A DNA stretch of 25,589 nt. Source: Desulfobacteraceae bacterium UBA5623 (GTDB taxonomy: Bacteria > Desulfobacterota > DSM-4660 > Desulfatiglandales > Desulfatiglandaceae). Both the position numbers and the translations under genes were made by a program. Numbering within the stretch: position 1 is the first letter of the stretch; each line of letters opens with the position of its first letter. Positions 16,609 through 25,305 of the stretch are shown here, one piece after another. Below the pieces are notes generated by a model. It had not been told where the DNA came from. It made no database searches and worked only from the letters and a program-made list of their open reading frames with translations. The stretch spans positions 1 to 25,589 of the forward strand of contig DIKH01000394.1 of the NCBI GenBank assembly GCA_002424495.1. Reading direction: 5' to 3'.

Positions 16609-18322
16609 TTATATGGAGTATTCGGCCAATCCCAGTTTCTCTAGTTTCCCCATGTATGGAATTCGGTTTGTATCCCAACCCCTCAAATTTGAGTACTCCG
16701 CCATTGCCTGCTCCAGATTAAGCACAGCCCCCGCATTTGGTCCGTCGGGCAGAGGTTCTTTATAAAACCTTTCCGGCAATCTTTCATTTTCAGGTTGTAG
16801 ACCAGCGCGCAGGTTGAAAAGACGCTGAAGATTGAAAATCCTTTCCCCAACCGTCAGAAACTGCATGGTTTCAAAACCTGTTCCCGTAACGGCAATCAGC
16901 ATGGGGATGATATCTTGCAGCTCAAGAGCTGTAATTGTAAAGAGGCATAGTCCTGTTGCATCAAGGGCACAAGTCATGTCCTGAACCGCTTTGAGGTCAT
17001 GTATGTGATGCCCATTCCTTTTGCGCCCCTTGGCTCATAACCTGGTATCTCCATCTTATTTACACCCATAAAACATTCCGGATGGCCGTACTTTTGTGCC
17101 AGGGGGAATCCTCCTTCTGCAAGTGCGTCTCCAAAACCCTCCCTTTTACCTATCAGGTCTATCAACTCTACCACCAGCTTTTCATCTCCGAACCTTAGTT
17201 CCATACCTGTGTCATGTTTTGAAATATAGCCTTTTTCAAACATCTCCATAGCGCACGCAATAGTCCCTCCTGCAGAGATAGTATCTATGCCTAAGCGATT
17301 ACAGAGGTAGTTGGCCTTGGTTACATCTGCGAGTTTTCCGTTTTCGAGACTCGATCCTAACATGGCTATTGTTTCATATTCCGGGCCCTCACCCTCGCCT
17401 TCATATCCCGATTCCTTAACGGCCGCGCCCCTGCCGCAGCCAACAGGACATCCAAAACAGGCCTTATTTTTTTGGAGAAACTTTTCTGCCAAGAATTCCC
17501 CGCTTATATTCATGGCCTTTTCAAAGGCGGTTCTTTGAAAATTCCGGGTGGGCAGGATGCCCATCGCGTTAATCAGTGTCACCACCCCGGCAGTACCAAA
17601 TTGAGAAAGGGTTTCCATTTCCGGCTTTGACTTGATCTTGTTTACCGCCTCTTTAGAAAGGCCTTTTAGGGCTGTATCGTCTGCAATTTCGGCTTTTCTT
17701 GAGCCTCTTACCGCAACAGCCTTCAAATTTTTTGAGCCCATCACTGCCCCTATACCGCATCTTGCCGCTGCCCGGTGCTTATCATTCATTACAGCAGCGA
17801 TCCGCACAAGCTTTTCCCCGGCAGGCCCGATACAAGCAATTCTCACCTTTTTACCGGAATCTTCCGTCTCATTACGGATTATGTCTTCAGTTTCATGGGA
17901 ATCCCTTCCCCAAATATGTTCTGCTTCACGAAACTCGACCTTTTCATCGCTGACCAAGACATAAATTGGCTTATCAGCTTTACCTTCAAAAACCATATGA
18001 TCGTAGCCCGCATTTCGCATCGCTGGCCCAAAAAAGCCTCCGCTGTTTCCGAACCCCAATAGACCAGTCAGAGGTGATTTTGCTGTAACCATATATCTTG
18101 AACCAAGCGGTGCAGCGGTGCCTGTCAGGGGCCGATGGAAAAAATAAGTTTGTTTTCAGCGGATAAAGGATCAATTTTGGGGTCCATCTCATCCATCAGA
18201 ATCTTGGTGGCGACTCCATGTCCTCCCAGAAACTGCCTCGCAGTATTGAAATCCAAATCTTCAGCCTTAACGATCCTGTTAGAAAGGTCTACTCTAAGAA
18301 TCTTTCCTGTCCACCCTTTCAT
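16609..18322 (-). pseudogene. Aldehyde ferredoxin oxidoreductase (AOR) family gene, frameshifted and internally deleted
   Basis: Three consecutive frames together give an AOR-family tungstopterin oxidoreductase. The first (18322-18125) has the N-terminal GWTGKILRVDLS and QFLGGHGVATKI. It ends at a TGA directly after FSIGP; adding one base to the CCCC run near 18127 continues it as PLTGTAAPLGSRYMVTAKSP. The second (to 16974) holds the cofactor region, the 4Fe-4S motif CFGCPVGCG and LGIDTISAGG, and ends after MTSKR. The third (16977-16609) resumes at QDMTCALDATGLC, which carries the fourth cluster Cys. About 35-45 residues normally between these blocks are missing. The last two frames overlap by ATGA. 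No other stops have accumulated, so the damage looks recent. If functional, it would oxidise an aldehyde or reduce an acid or acyl-CoA with ferredoxin. A GGGAG site precedes ATG 18322. Confidence 0.85.
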
Positions 18323-18348
18323 CGCCACTACTCCCTTGGTCTGAAAAA

Positions 18349-19875
18349 CTAGTTTTTGTAGACCAGCCCCTCTATCTCCTTGTCAACAGGTAGTATCCCA
18401 TAATCTTTCCACCTGCTTTTCACCCTCTTTTCATCCTCAGGGGCGACATCGGTGGCAAGAGGGGGGAACCTTCCTCCGCTGTATTGTTCCTGCGGTTCAA
18501 GCTCCCAGTTGATGGTTGCATCCACAAGTATCCTTGCCCACTTGCCCTGACCGTACTTAATGATATTTCTCTGCTCAAGCGGTGTTGACGGGTCGAGCAT
18601 GGAACCGAATGTTCCCGGAAAAACCAAAAGTTGATCCATCGCGGCGTTAAGCCTGTAGGATATGGCCCATTCAACTTCTTCGCTATCATGTATATCAATA
18701 TCGTCATCAACCACGATTACAACCTTTGCAGCGTAGTTGCCGATGCCTGAGCCCCAAAGGGCATTGGCGACCTGTTTTGCATGTCCGCGGTATGCCTTCT
18801 TGATTCTTATCTTTAGAATAGTGCCCGATGTTACATTATGAAACCACACATCGCGCACACCTGGAACTCCCACATCGTCAAGAAGTTTCCATGCACATGC
18901 TGAAAACATTGGGTCGCCGTAAAAGGTGCTCTCAGCCCATTTATGGGGTGACGTCCCCTCGATATTTCCACGAAATATGGGGTTGTCCCTGTGAGTTATA
19001 CACTCCACCCTTATGGTGTGTTTGGGTCTTGCCTGGCCAGCGAAATATCCTGTATATTCGCCAAACGGCCCTTCCGGCATGAATGTAGAAGGATCTGGAG
19101 AAATAAAACCTTCTACAACGATCTCTGCCGAGGCAGGAACCATTAAATCGCTCGTCTCACATTTAACGAGCTCGCATTGCTCTTGTCTCAGAGAAGAGCA
19201 AAACTCATATTCAGAACAATTCGGATGGATAAGGGCTGATCCTGAGAGCATCAGCATTGTGGGGTCCCATCCATAAAAGACAGCAACCGGCATCTCCTTG
19301 CCCATGTCACTGTATTTCTTGAAATGGTGACCCCAGTGCTGGGTCATGGCCAGCAAGACCCCAATCTTGTTCTTTTCTGTGATCATCCCTCTGTAGGTGC
19401 CGGTATTCATCAGCCCTGTCTCAGGATCTCTCGTTACCACAGAGGCATAGGTGTTGATATACCTTCCGCCGTCGCCCTTGCGCCATCGCGGGACAGGAAT
19501 CTGATAGAGATCTACATCATCTCCTCTTAATATGTTCTCCTTTACAGGCCCTGTATCCACAACCTTTACTTCCGAAGGCGTTCTGAGACGTTCCCTTGCC
19601 ACTCTAGTAATATCCCTGAAGTGTGTGTCCCTGGGAAGGCCCAGAGCAAGCGCTACCCTTTCCCTCGATCCCATGCCATTGACGAAAATTTTGCTGCACC
19701 AGGTACCTGTATGGTCTTTAATGTTCTCAAAGAGCAGGGCGGGGCCTTTTTGGTTTAGTGCTTCCCTTGATATAGCCCCTATCTCTCCGTCCCAGTCCAC
19801 CTCACACTTAATCCGGGAAAGTAATCCTTCTTTCTCCAAAGTGGAGATCCATTCCCTTAGATCCTTATAAGCCAT
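18349..19875 (-). CDS. UbiD-family prenylated-FMN decarboxylase
   Basis: A 508-residue protein of normal UbiD length. The catalytic Arg-Glu-Glu set is preserved: Arg162 in TGTYRGM, Glu268 and Glu273 in PEGPFGEYTGY. Other family landmarks are the N-terminal DLREWI, RDITRV, and IPVPRW before the cofactor region. UbiD enzymes use prenylated FMN and a metal to decarboxylate (or carboxylate) aromatic, heteroaromatic or alpha,beta-unsaturated acids. No UbiX flavin prenyltransferase is present in the window, so the cofactor must come from elsewhere in the genome. The gene sits 83 bp after the first CrtI-like pair and ~26 bp before the broken AOR gene. Its place next to the promoter-proximal desaturases suggests it acts on an unsaturated acid they create; this is inference. 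Confidence 0.93.
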   Translation of the reverse strand: MAYKDLREWISTLEKEGLLSRIKCEVDWDGEIGAISREALNQKGPALLFENIKDHTGTWCSKIFVNGMGSRERVALALGLPRDTHFRDITRVARERLRTPSEVKVVDTGPVKENILRGDDVDLYQIPVPRWRKGDGGRYINTYASVVTRDPETGLMNTGTYRGMITEKNKIGVLLAMTQHWGHHFKKYSDMGKEMPVAVFYGWDPTMLMLSGSALIHPNCSEYEFCSSLRQEQCELVKCETSDLMVPASAEIVVEGFISPDPSTFMPEGPFGEYTGYFAGQARPKHTIRVECITHRDNPIFRGNIEGTSPHKWAESTFYGDPMFSACAWKLLDDVGVPGVRDVWFHNVTSGTILKIRIKKAYRGHAKQVANALWGSGIGNYAAKVVIVVDDDIDIHDSEEVEWAISYRLNAAMDQLLVFPGTFGSMLDPSTPLEQRNIIKYGQGKWARILVDATINWELEPQEQYSGGRFPPLATDVAPEDEKRVKSRWKDYGILPVDKEIEGLVYKN

Positions 19876-19958
19876 TGCCTATTTTCCTTTCATGATCTTG
19901 GGATAGATGTTCGCTGAATCATTCACCTTTTTTCAAGATTAAGGCAGATAATCCCAAA

Positions 19959-21692
19959 TTAACCAAAAAGCCCTTTTCCCCTTGCCGCCTTTACATAATC
20001 AGGCTCTTGCCACCATTTTTTAATGCCACATTCCTCGGCTACGGCGTCTGCGGCCAGATATCCAGCCCCCAAAAGAACTGTGCCTCCCGGATAGGTACAT
20101 GCACCGCCCATAAAGAGCGACTTTATAGGAGACCTGTGCGTTGAGCAGTATTCATTAGGTCTTAAGTAACCCATCTGTAACGGATGATACTGGCCCTGTT
20201 TAATGGAGCCCTGAACCATGTCCATAAACTTGTTTGATACATCGTTTGGTGAGGATACAGTAAAGTCCCTGACGGATTTTTCATTGATATTAGGGGAGTA
20301 CTGAGCCAGTTTGTTGATCAGCATCCAGCCCTTTTCCTCTTTAAACTTCCACCTGGCCCATTTCTCATTTCCTTCTTTCAGGTTATATGGCGCCATGCAG
20401 GAGATTAGTCCTGTATGCTTGCCGGCAGGAGCCTGAGAAGGATCGTGAATGGTGGGAAAACAGCAATTGAACCCCAAATCCTTTTCAAATTCGCCATTGG
20501 CAATGTGTTCCTGATGTTTCATGAAATCCTCAGCACTTTCATAGCCGAGCACATGTATAAGCGCCTTTGCCACATCCGGGTTGTTCTTAGCAGAGCTGAA
20601 TTGAGGTGCCTCAAAAAGACACATGTGTACGCCGAACAGGGTCCAGTGCTCCCACATCCATGCGCTGGTAGCCTCGATAAAATCCTCATCAAGATGTTCT
20701 TCTCCCACGAGCTTTAAAAAAGTCTGCTGGGGGTCTATGGTGCTGATTACACCCATCTTGGCCTCGAGATAAGGGCCGCCGCTTAACTGCACGCCTTTGG
20801 CTTCTCCGTTTTCAACAATTATCTTCTCTACACCATAGGGAGAAAAGATTTTTCCGCCGTTGGACATGTAGTCACGAGTAAGCGCCGCCGCCAGGACGTG
20901 AGAGCCATGGACCACCAGCCGGTAGTTGGAGGCACGGTTGATATAAAGGGGGATTAGATAGCCAATACCGCTTTGCATGGGATCGGCCCCCCACATGCAG
21001 ATAATATACAGCATCAAGGCCTTTACCCTATCGTTTTCAAAGGTTTCATCTACAAAGCGTTTGGGAGACTTTTCAGACAAAGCCATCATTTCTTCATTCC
21101 AGGGCTGTTTGGCAAGCCTGGGCAACTGATCCATCGCCGCTTCGGGCTGAACATAGGTGGCAGGAGCAATAAACTCATCCACCATTACCTGCGCCCTCTT
21201 GAAGAAATCACGGTAGGTAGCGGCGTCTTTCTTGGAATACTGCTCAATTGACTTACAGGTCCTCTCAAGGTCGTTATAGATGCAAAGGGAGCCGCCATCG
21301 GCAAAACTCATGGCAAACTGCACCTCGGGAAAGATGTGTTCCAGTTGGTGCCTTTCAAGATTTAAGTCCTTATACGCTGGTGCATAATCAACCATGGGCA
21401 TATAGATGGCGTGACTATTGTGCCTGAATCCAGGTTGACGCAACTCTTCAGTTGCACATCCACCACCCAGCTCTGTTCGTCTGTCCACGATCGCCACCCG
21501 AAGGCCTGCCCTTGCCAGATAGGCGCCGGCTGTCAGCCCATTGGGGCCGCCTCCAACGATTACGATGTCAAATTCCCTTTTCCCCCAGTCCTTTGTTAGT
21601 ACCGGGAATGTAAACCAGTGCTTGCTTTCTTCAGGCCAGTCTTTATAAGTCTTTTCCGCCACTTTTGGCCATTTTTGTGTAAATCGCTTCAT
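19959..21692 (-). CDS. CrtI/phytoene-desaturase-like FAD oxidoreductase, pair 1, canonical partner
   Basis: A 577-residue flavoprotein with intact GGGPNG (47-52), the acidic IVDRR end of the FAD-binding fold, GGGCATEE, and the C-terminal GGACTYPGGTVLLGAGYLAADA. It is paralogous to 11044-12675 along its length but carries ~36 extra N-terminal residues rich in Trp and Lys, with no signal-peptide character. Translation from ATG 21692 is supported by TTAGGAGGCG just upstream; a longer frame overlapping the preceding gene is less likely. It starts 11 bp after the stop of the companion flavoprotein, so the two are probably coupled and may form one enzyme. Expected to dehydrogenate C-C bonds in a hydrophobic substrate using FAD; the electron acceptor is unknown. 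Confidence 0.9.
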   Translation of the reverse strand: MKRFTQKWPKVAEKTYKDWPEESKHWFTFPVLTKDWGKREFDIVIVGGGPNGLTAGAYLARAGLRVAIVDRRTELGGGCATEELRQPGFRHNSHAIYMPMVDYAPAYKDLNLERHQLEHIFPEVQFAMSFADGGSLCIYNDLERTCKSIEQYSKKDAATYRDFFKRAQVMVDEFIAPATYVQPEAAMDQLPRLAKQPWNEEMMALSEKSPKRFVDETFENDRVKALMLYIICMWGADPMQSGIGYLIPLYINRASNYRLVVHGSHVLAAALTRDYMSNGGKIFSPYGVEKIIVENGEAKGVQLSGGPYLEAKMGVISTIDPQQTFLKLVGEEHLDEDFIEATSAWMWEHWTLFGVHMCLFEAPQFSSAKNNPDVAKALIHVLGYESAEDFMKHQEHIANGEFEKDLGFNCCFPTIHDPSQAPAGKHTGLISCMAPYNLKEGNEKWARWKFKEEKGWMLINKLAQYSPNINEKSVRDFTVSSPNDVSNKFMDMVQGSIKQGQYHPLQMGYLRPNEYCSTHRSPIKSLFMGGACTYPGGTVLLGAGYLAADAVAEECGIKKWWQEPDYVKAARGKGLFG

Positions 21693-21703
21693 TTTTTCGC
21701 CTC

Positions 21704-23374
21704 CTAATATACATAGCCTTCCCAAGGCTTTTTCAGATTCAGATCTTCTGCTATGCTCTTGTAACAATTGTATCCCTGTGCGGAGTTGGCAATGGCAAAC
21801 GGATGCCAGGCAGTGCCCGTGCAGTACAGTCCCTTTATCCCGGGGACGCGGTTTGCCGCCAATTCCGGAATGGGCCTGAATTTGCCTATCTGCATGGGCG
21901 TGTTATCAATGACGGCCCAATTGCCGGCAGGAGCGTAGTTTCTGGCAAGCCCCGCAGTATAGTGAGGTGTAACCGGCACATAGCCTGACACAATATCCCA
22001 ACCCACATTGGGTGCGTACTTTTTCATCTCTGCAAGCATTTCTTCCGTATGTTTGCGCTCCCTCATCTTCCACTCTTCCTCTGAAAGAGCGAAATTCGGA
22101 AGAACGAACTGCTCGGTCAATACCTTAAAATTACCTTCGGCCGGATTTGCAGGGCCCACGCATTGATCATATTGGCAATCTGTTGTTGTTGGGCTGTAGC
22201 CTTGATACATGTACAGGGCATTCATCTCAGTAGGCCAAATTCTCGCCCGCCTCTGGGCGCTTTCCCGATAAAATGCCTCTCTTTCAAACTTTGAAGTGGC
22301 CCCGAAATTGAGTCCCTGGCAATAACCCGCATCCGGAACCTTATCCTCGCAGAGAAACTTAGGCCTTTCAGTAAAGGCCCAACTGAACCACATAATGGTG
22401 ATCCAGTCCCTTGAAATGGTGCTTACCTTTCTGCATATAACAGGATCGAGCTTTTCAGGACCTATTAGGTTAAAGACCAATTGATAGGGGTCAACATCAG
22501 TTACGACTATTTTAGCGGAGACTTCCGTGCCGTCCGCAAGCCTTATTCCCGTAGCCTTTCCGTTTTCGATCAATATCTTATCAACCTTGCTGCTGGTCTT
22601 CGCCTCACCTCCGTTTTCAGCAATTACCCTGAAGGCTGCATGGGTCAGGGCATGAGTGCCGCCAACCACATACACTGCAAATGGAACCCATGTAAGCTCA
22701 GCAAGAAGCGCAGGCCAACCAGCACCCGGCTCATCCGCAGCAATACCCCAAGATTGTGTCACCCGGTGGGCATAAATCTGAATCCGGGGTTCCTCAAAGA
22801 GACTGGTAAAAAGCTGCACCGGATTCATCATAAGCCAATGAGGATCTATACCTGCATCCGGATTCATAAAAAGTCGGTCCATGGCATCGGGTTCGCGGCT
22901 GGGTTTTGCAGGGTTATGCATCCACTCCAGCATAGCCGGTAGCCAGTAATTTCTGGCCTTTTCCCAAAGGTACAGCCATGTTTGGGCATCTTTCTCGGAA
23001 TATTGCGCAAACAGGGCCGCTGTTCTTGTTTGATCCGGATCAACGTCCGGAAAGGCGGCATATTGAAGAATACAGCTCTGATCCTCAAAGACCGTGCCTA
23101 CCACAGTGCTGGTATAGGCATATCTTGCACCATAGTCTGCAAATTCAGGAAAATCCCTATACAAGACGCTCTGATACCAGCCCATGTGAGCGTTTGAACA
23201 TGTATTTCCCAAGTACCCGCCCGCAGGCTCCTCTGAAGACCAGCCGGTTCCTAGCTCGTGTCTTGCCTCGAAAAGCCCGACCTTCAAGCCACCATACTTT
23301 GTAAGATACATGGATGCGACAAGCGCTTTATTGCCCCCCCCGACGAACACTACATCATAATTTTTGTCACCCAT
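21704..23374 (-). CDS. CrtI-like FAD oxidoreductase, pair 1, companion with altered Gly motif; first gene of the operon
   Basis: A 556-residue protein related to phytoene desaturases and paralogous to 12697-14373. The nucleotide-binding motif is GGGNKA (12-17): the third Gly is Ala and Asn-Lys replaces the usual residues, the same Asn-Lys seen in its paralogue. The closing acidic residue is present in FEARHELGTG. The C-terminus has the CTGTAWHPFAIANSAQGY segment. It is the first gene after the sigma-54 promoter, with a predicted leader of ~135 nt. The ATG at 23374 follows a rather distant AGAGGA. Coupled to the next gene by an 11-bp gap. It probably forms a heteromer with it and is the entry point of the induced pathway. 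Confidence 0.88.
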   Translation of the reverse strand: MGDKNYDVVFVGGGNKALVASMYLTKYGGLKVGLFEARHELGTGWSSEEPAGGYLGNTCSNAHMGWYQSVLYRDFPEFADYGARYAYTSTVVGTVFEDQSCILQYAAFPDVDPDQTRTAALFAQYSEKDAQTWLYLWEKARNYWLPAMLEWMHNPAKPSREPDAMDRLFMNPDAGIDPHWLMMNPVQLFTSLFEEPRIQIYAHRVTQSWGIAADEPGAGWPALLAELTWVPFAVYVVGGTHALTHAAFRVIAENGGEAKTSSKVDKILIENGKATGIRLADGTEVSAKIVVTDVDPYQLVFNLIGPEKLDPVICRKVSTISRDWITIMWFSWAFTERPKFLCEDKVPDAGYCQGLNFGATSKFEREAFYRESAQRRARIWPTEMNALYMYQGYSPTTTDCQYDQCVGPANPAEGNFKVLTEQFVLPNFALSEEEWKMRERKHTEEMLAEMKKYAPNVGWDIVSGYVPVTPHYTAGLARNYAPAGNWAVIDNTPMQIGKFRPIPELAANRVPGIKGLYCTGTAWHPFAIANSAQGYNCYKSIAEDLNLKKPWEGYVY

Positions 23375-23520
23375 AACAACCCAGTCCTCTTTTTGAAATT
23401 ATTTTGCATTTTTACTAAGCTGAAAATTGATAATTTTTTAATATGTTATCCAGCATTGATTCTTTTCAATAGCGACAATCTTCTTTCTTCCTTCGATATA
23501 ATCCCTTGGAATTCCTACTA

Positions 23521-23536
23521 AGCAATTTAAGTGCCA
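23521..23536 (-). promoter_or_regulatory. Sigma-54 (RpoN) -24/-12 promoter for the minus-strand operon
   Basis: Reading the minus strand, the sequence TGGCAC-TTAAA-TTGCT matches the sigma-54 consensus exactly, including the GG (-24) and GC (-12) doublets with correct spacing. Transcription would start ~12 bases downstream, near 23510, and run into the flavoprotein gene at 23374. The divergent gene at 23716 encodes a sigma-54 activator, so the promoter and its activator are adjacent. Confidence 0.92.
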
Positions 23537-23587
23537 CCACTTTTTTTATTATAAATACAACTAGTTATATATTTCTTGAAAAGATTG

Positions 23588-23653
23588 CCACAATATACTG
23601 CTGAAAATCTGTTGCATTTTGAGGCCATCCATGATATCTATAATATATTGCGG
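23588..23653. promoter_or_regulatory. Candidate upstream activator site (imperfect inverted repeat)
   Basis: CCACAATATA at 23588-23597 and TATATTGCGG at 23644-23653 are inverted repeats matching at 9 of 10 positions, with centres 56 bp apart. They lie 50-120 bp upstream of the sigma-54 promoter and end ~60 bp before the activator start codon, the usual place for enhancer binding. The DNA between them and the promoter is very AT-rich and could bend. Binding is inferred, not shown. Confidence 0.4.
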
Positions 23654-23715
23654 ATAAATTTTCGGCCATTTCAGGGTTTATGCGACTAACCTATTTATGT
23701 TTATAGGAGAAAATC

Positions 23716-25305
23716 GTGTCTGAATCTATAAGTAGCATGGACAAGGACAATTTCTTTCACCAGTGCACCATACGGATATGCGGCGACCTGGATATCGAGA
23801 AGGCCTTGTGGGCTTGCATGGAATATCTTGAGGAAGTAATTCCTTTAACAGGCATAGCGTTGTTCCTGTTGGATTTGAATTTATCAACTTCTCGAACGGT
23901 TGCACAGGTCACACGATTTGCTGATGATTTTAGATTCAGCCGGATCATTTCTCTGGGCAGGCGAGCAGGGATTGCGCTTATAAAAAACTGGTCGAAATTA
24001 CCAATACAGGATGTGATGGTTATTAACCGGCCGGCGTTAGATCCCGTCGCAAAAGCCGTGGCAGACCACATCAATAAACAAAAAGCGTCAATCATGATAA
24101 TGCGTCTTAAAACTGAAGAAAAATCAAAGATAGGTGTTTTATCATTCTATACCGATGAAAATGATCTATATACAGATGAACATGCCAGGTTATTGTCACT
24201 TTTACATGACCCTTTCGCTATTGCAATGGCCAATGCCCTGAAACATGAAGAGGTTCTTAATTATAAGGACATGTTGGCCGATGATATACAGTATCTTCAT
24301 AAGGAACTCTTACATCTTTCCGGTGACGAAGTTATAGGAAAGGATGGTGGCTTAAAGGAGGTTATGGAGATGGTCCGGCAAGTAGCGTCTCTGGACAGGC
24401 CGGTATTGTTGCTGGGAGAGACCGGCGTTGGTAAGGAAGTTGTCGCAAATGTGATTCATTATTTTTCCAACAGGAAAGATGGACCTTTTATCAAATTGAA
24501 TTGTGGAGCTATTCCTGAAACGCTTATTGACAGTGAGCTATTCGGACACGAAAAGGGCGCTTTTACCGGAGCAGTGACTGAAAACCGGGGACGATTTGAG
24601 CGGGCGCACAAGGGGACCATACTCCTTGATGAAATCGGTGAACTTCCCCTTAACGCACAGGTCAAGCTTCTGAGAGTGCTTCAAAGCAAGGAAATCGAGC
24701 GTGTTGGCGGTTCAAAACCCATCCACGTGGATGCAAGAATTATTTGCGCAACACACAGAAATCTGGAACATATGGTCAAACAAGGACACTTTCGCGAGGA
24801 TTTGTGGTACCGGCTCAATTTGTTTCCAATAATAATACCGCCTTTAAGACAAAGGAGGGAAGACATCCCCGCCCTTCTAAATTATTTTATCTACCGAAAA
24901 TCAAAGGAATTAAAATTTCATAACACTCCTGCTCTTTCACCAGGTGTAGTTGACAGGCTGAAGGCGTATGACTGGCCCGGCAATGTCCGAGAATTGGAAA
25001 ATGTGGTTGAGCGCGCATTAATCCAAAATCGAGGTCAAACAAAAAAAGGGCTTTTGACTTTTGATTTATTTAACCTTAGACAAAACACTGCCGAAGAACA
25101 ATTTCCGTCCGGATCAAAAGAATACTTACCCACAATAGACGAGCTTATATCGAGTCATATACAACGTGTATTAAAACTGACAAAAGGAAGAATAGAAGGT
25201 GAACGAGGAGCATCTGAAATCCTGGGCATGAATCCAAGCACTCTTAGATTTAGGATGAAAAAACTGGGTATTCAGGCAACCCCGTACAAGAGAAGAAGAC
25301 AATGA
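23716..25305 (+). CDS. Sigma-54-dependent activator (GAF - AAA+ - Fis HTH)
   Basis: A 529-residue bacterial enhancer-binding protein. Residues ~20-175 form a GAF-like sensory domain. The AAA+ core has Walker A GETGVGKE (234-241), the sigma-54 contact loop GAFTGA (281-286), Walker B LLDEIGEL with Asp305-Glu306, and the WPGNVREL motif near residue 420. The C-terminal Fis-type helix-turn-helix is at ~497-520. It lacks a phosphoacceptor receiver domain, so it probably senses a small molecule directly, like NorR/FhlA-type or XylR-type activators. The start is GTG 23716, preceded by TAGGAGA. It is divergent from the operon whose promoter is a perfect sigma-54 site 180 bp away, so it is very likely the operon's activator. 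The effector is unknown. Confidence 0.95.
   Translation: MSESISSMDKDNFFHQCTIRICGDLDIEKALWACMEYLEEVIPLTGIALFLLDLNLSTSRTVAQVTRFADDFRFSRIISLGRRAGIALIKNWSKLPIQDVMVINRPALDPVAKAVADHINKQKASIMIMRLKTEEKSKIGVLSFYTDENDLYTDEHARLLSLLHDPFAIAMANALKHEEVLNYKDMLADDIQYLHKELLHLSGDEVIGKDGGLKEVMEMVRQVASLDRPVLLLGETGVGKEVVANVIHYFSNRKDGPFIKLNCGAIPETLIDSELFGHEKGAFTGAVTENRGRFERAHKGTILLDEIGELPLNAQVKLLRVLQSKEIERVGGSKPIHVDARIICATHRNLEHMVKQGHFREDLWYRLNLFPIIIPPLRQRREDIPALLNYFIYRKSKELKFHNTPALSPGVVDRLKAYDWPGNVRELENVVERALIQNRGQTKKGLLTFDLFNLRQNTAEEQFPSGSKEYLPTIDELISSHIQRVLKLTKGRIEGERGASEILGMNPSTLRFRMKKLGIQATPYKRRRQ

Noticed and set aside
18100..18130. Selenocysteine at the TGA in the AOR gene
   Set aside because: Reading through TGA in the same frame gives sequence unlike AOR; only a frame change restores the family consensus.
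21693..21767. A longer start for the flavoprotein at 19959-21692
   Set aside because: It would overlap the end of the preceding gene, and the TTAGGAGG site sits directly before ATG 21692.
11044..23374. Carotenoid biosynthesis cluster
   Set aside because: CrtI-like and geranylgeranyl-reductase-like proteins suggested it, but there is no phytoene synthase, GGPP synthase or cyclase, and the rest of the operon is CoA-ester and carboxylation chemistry.
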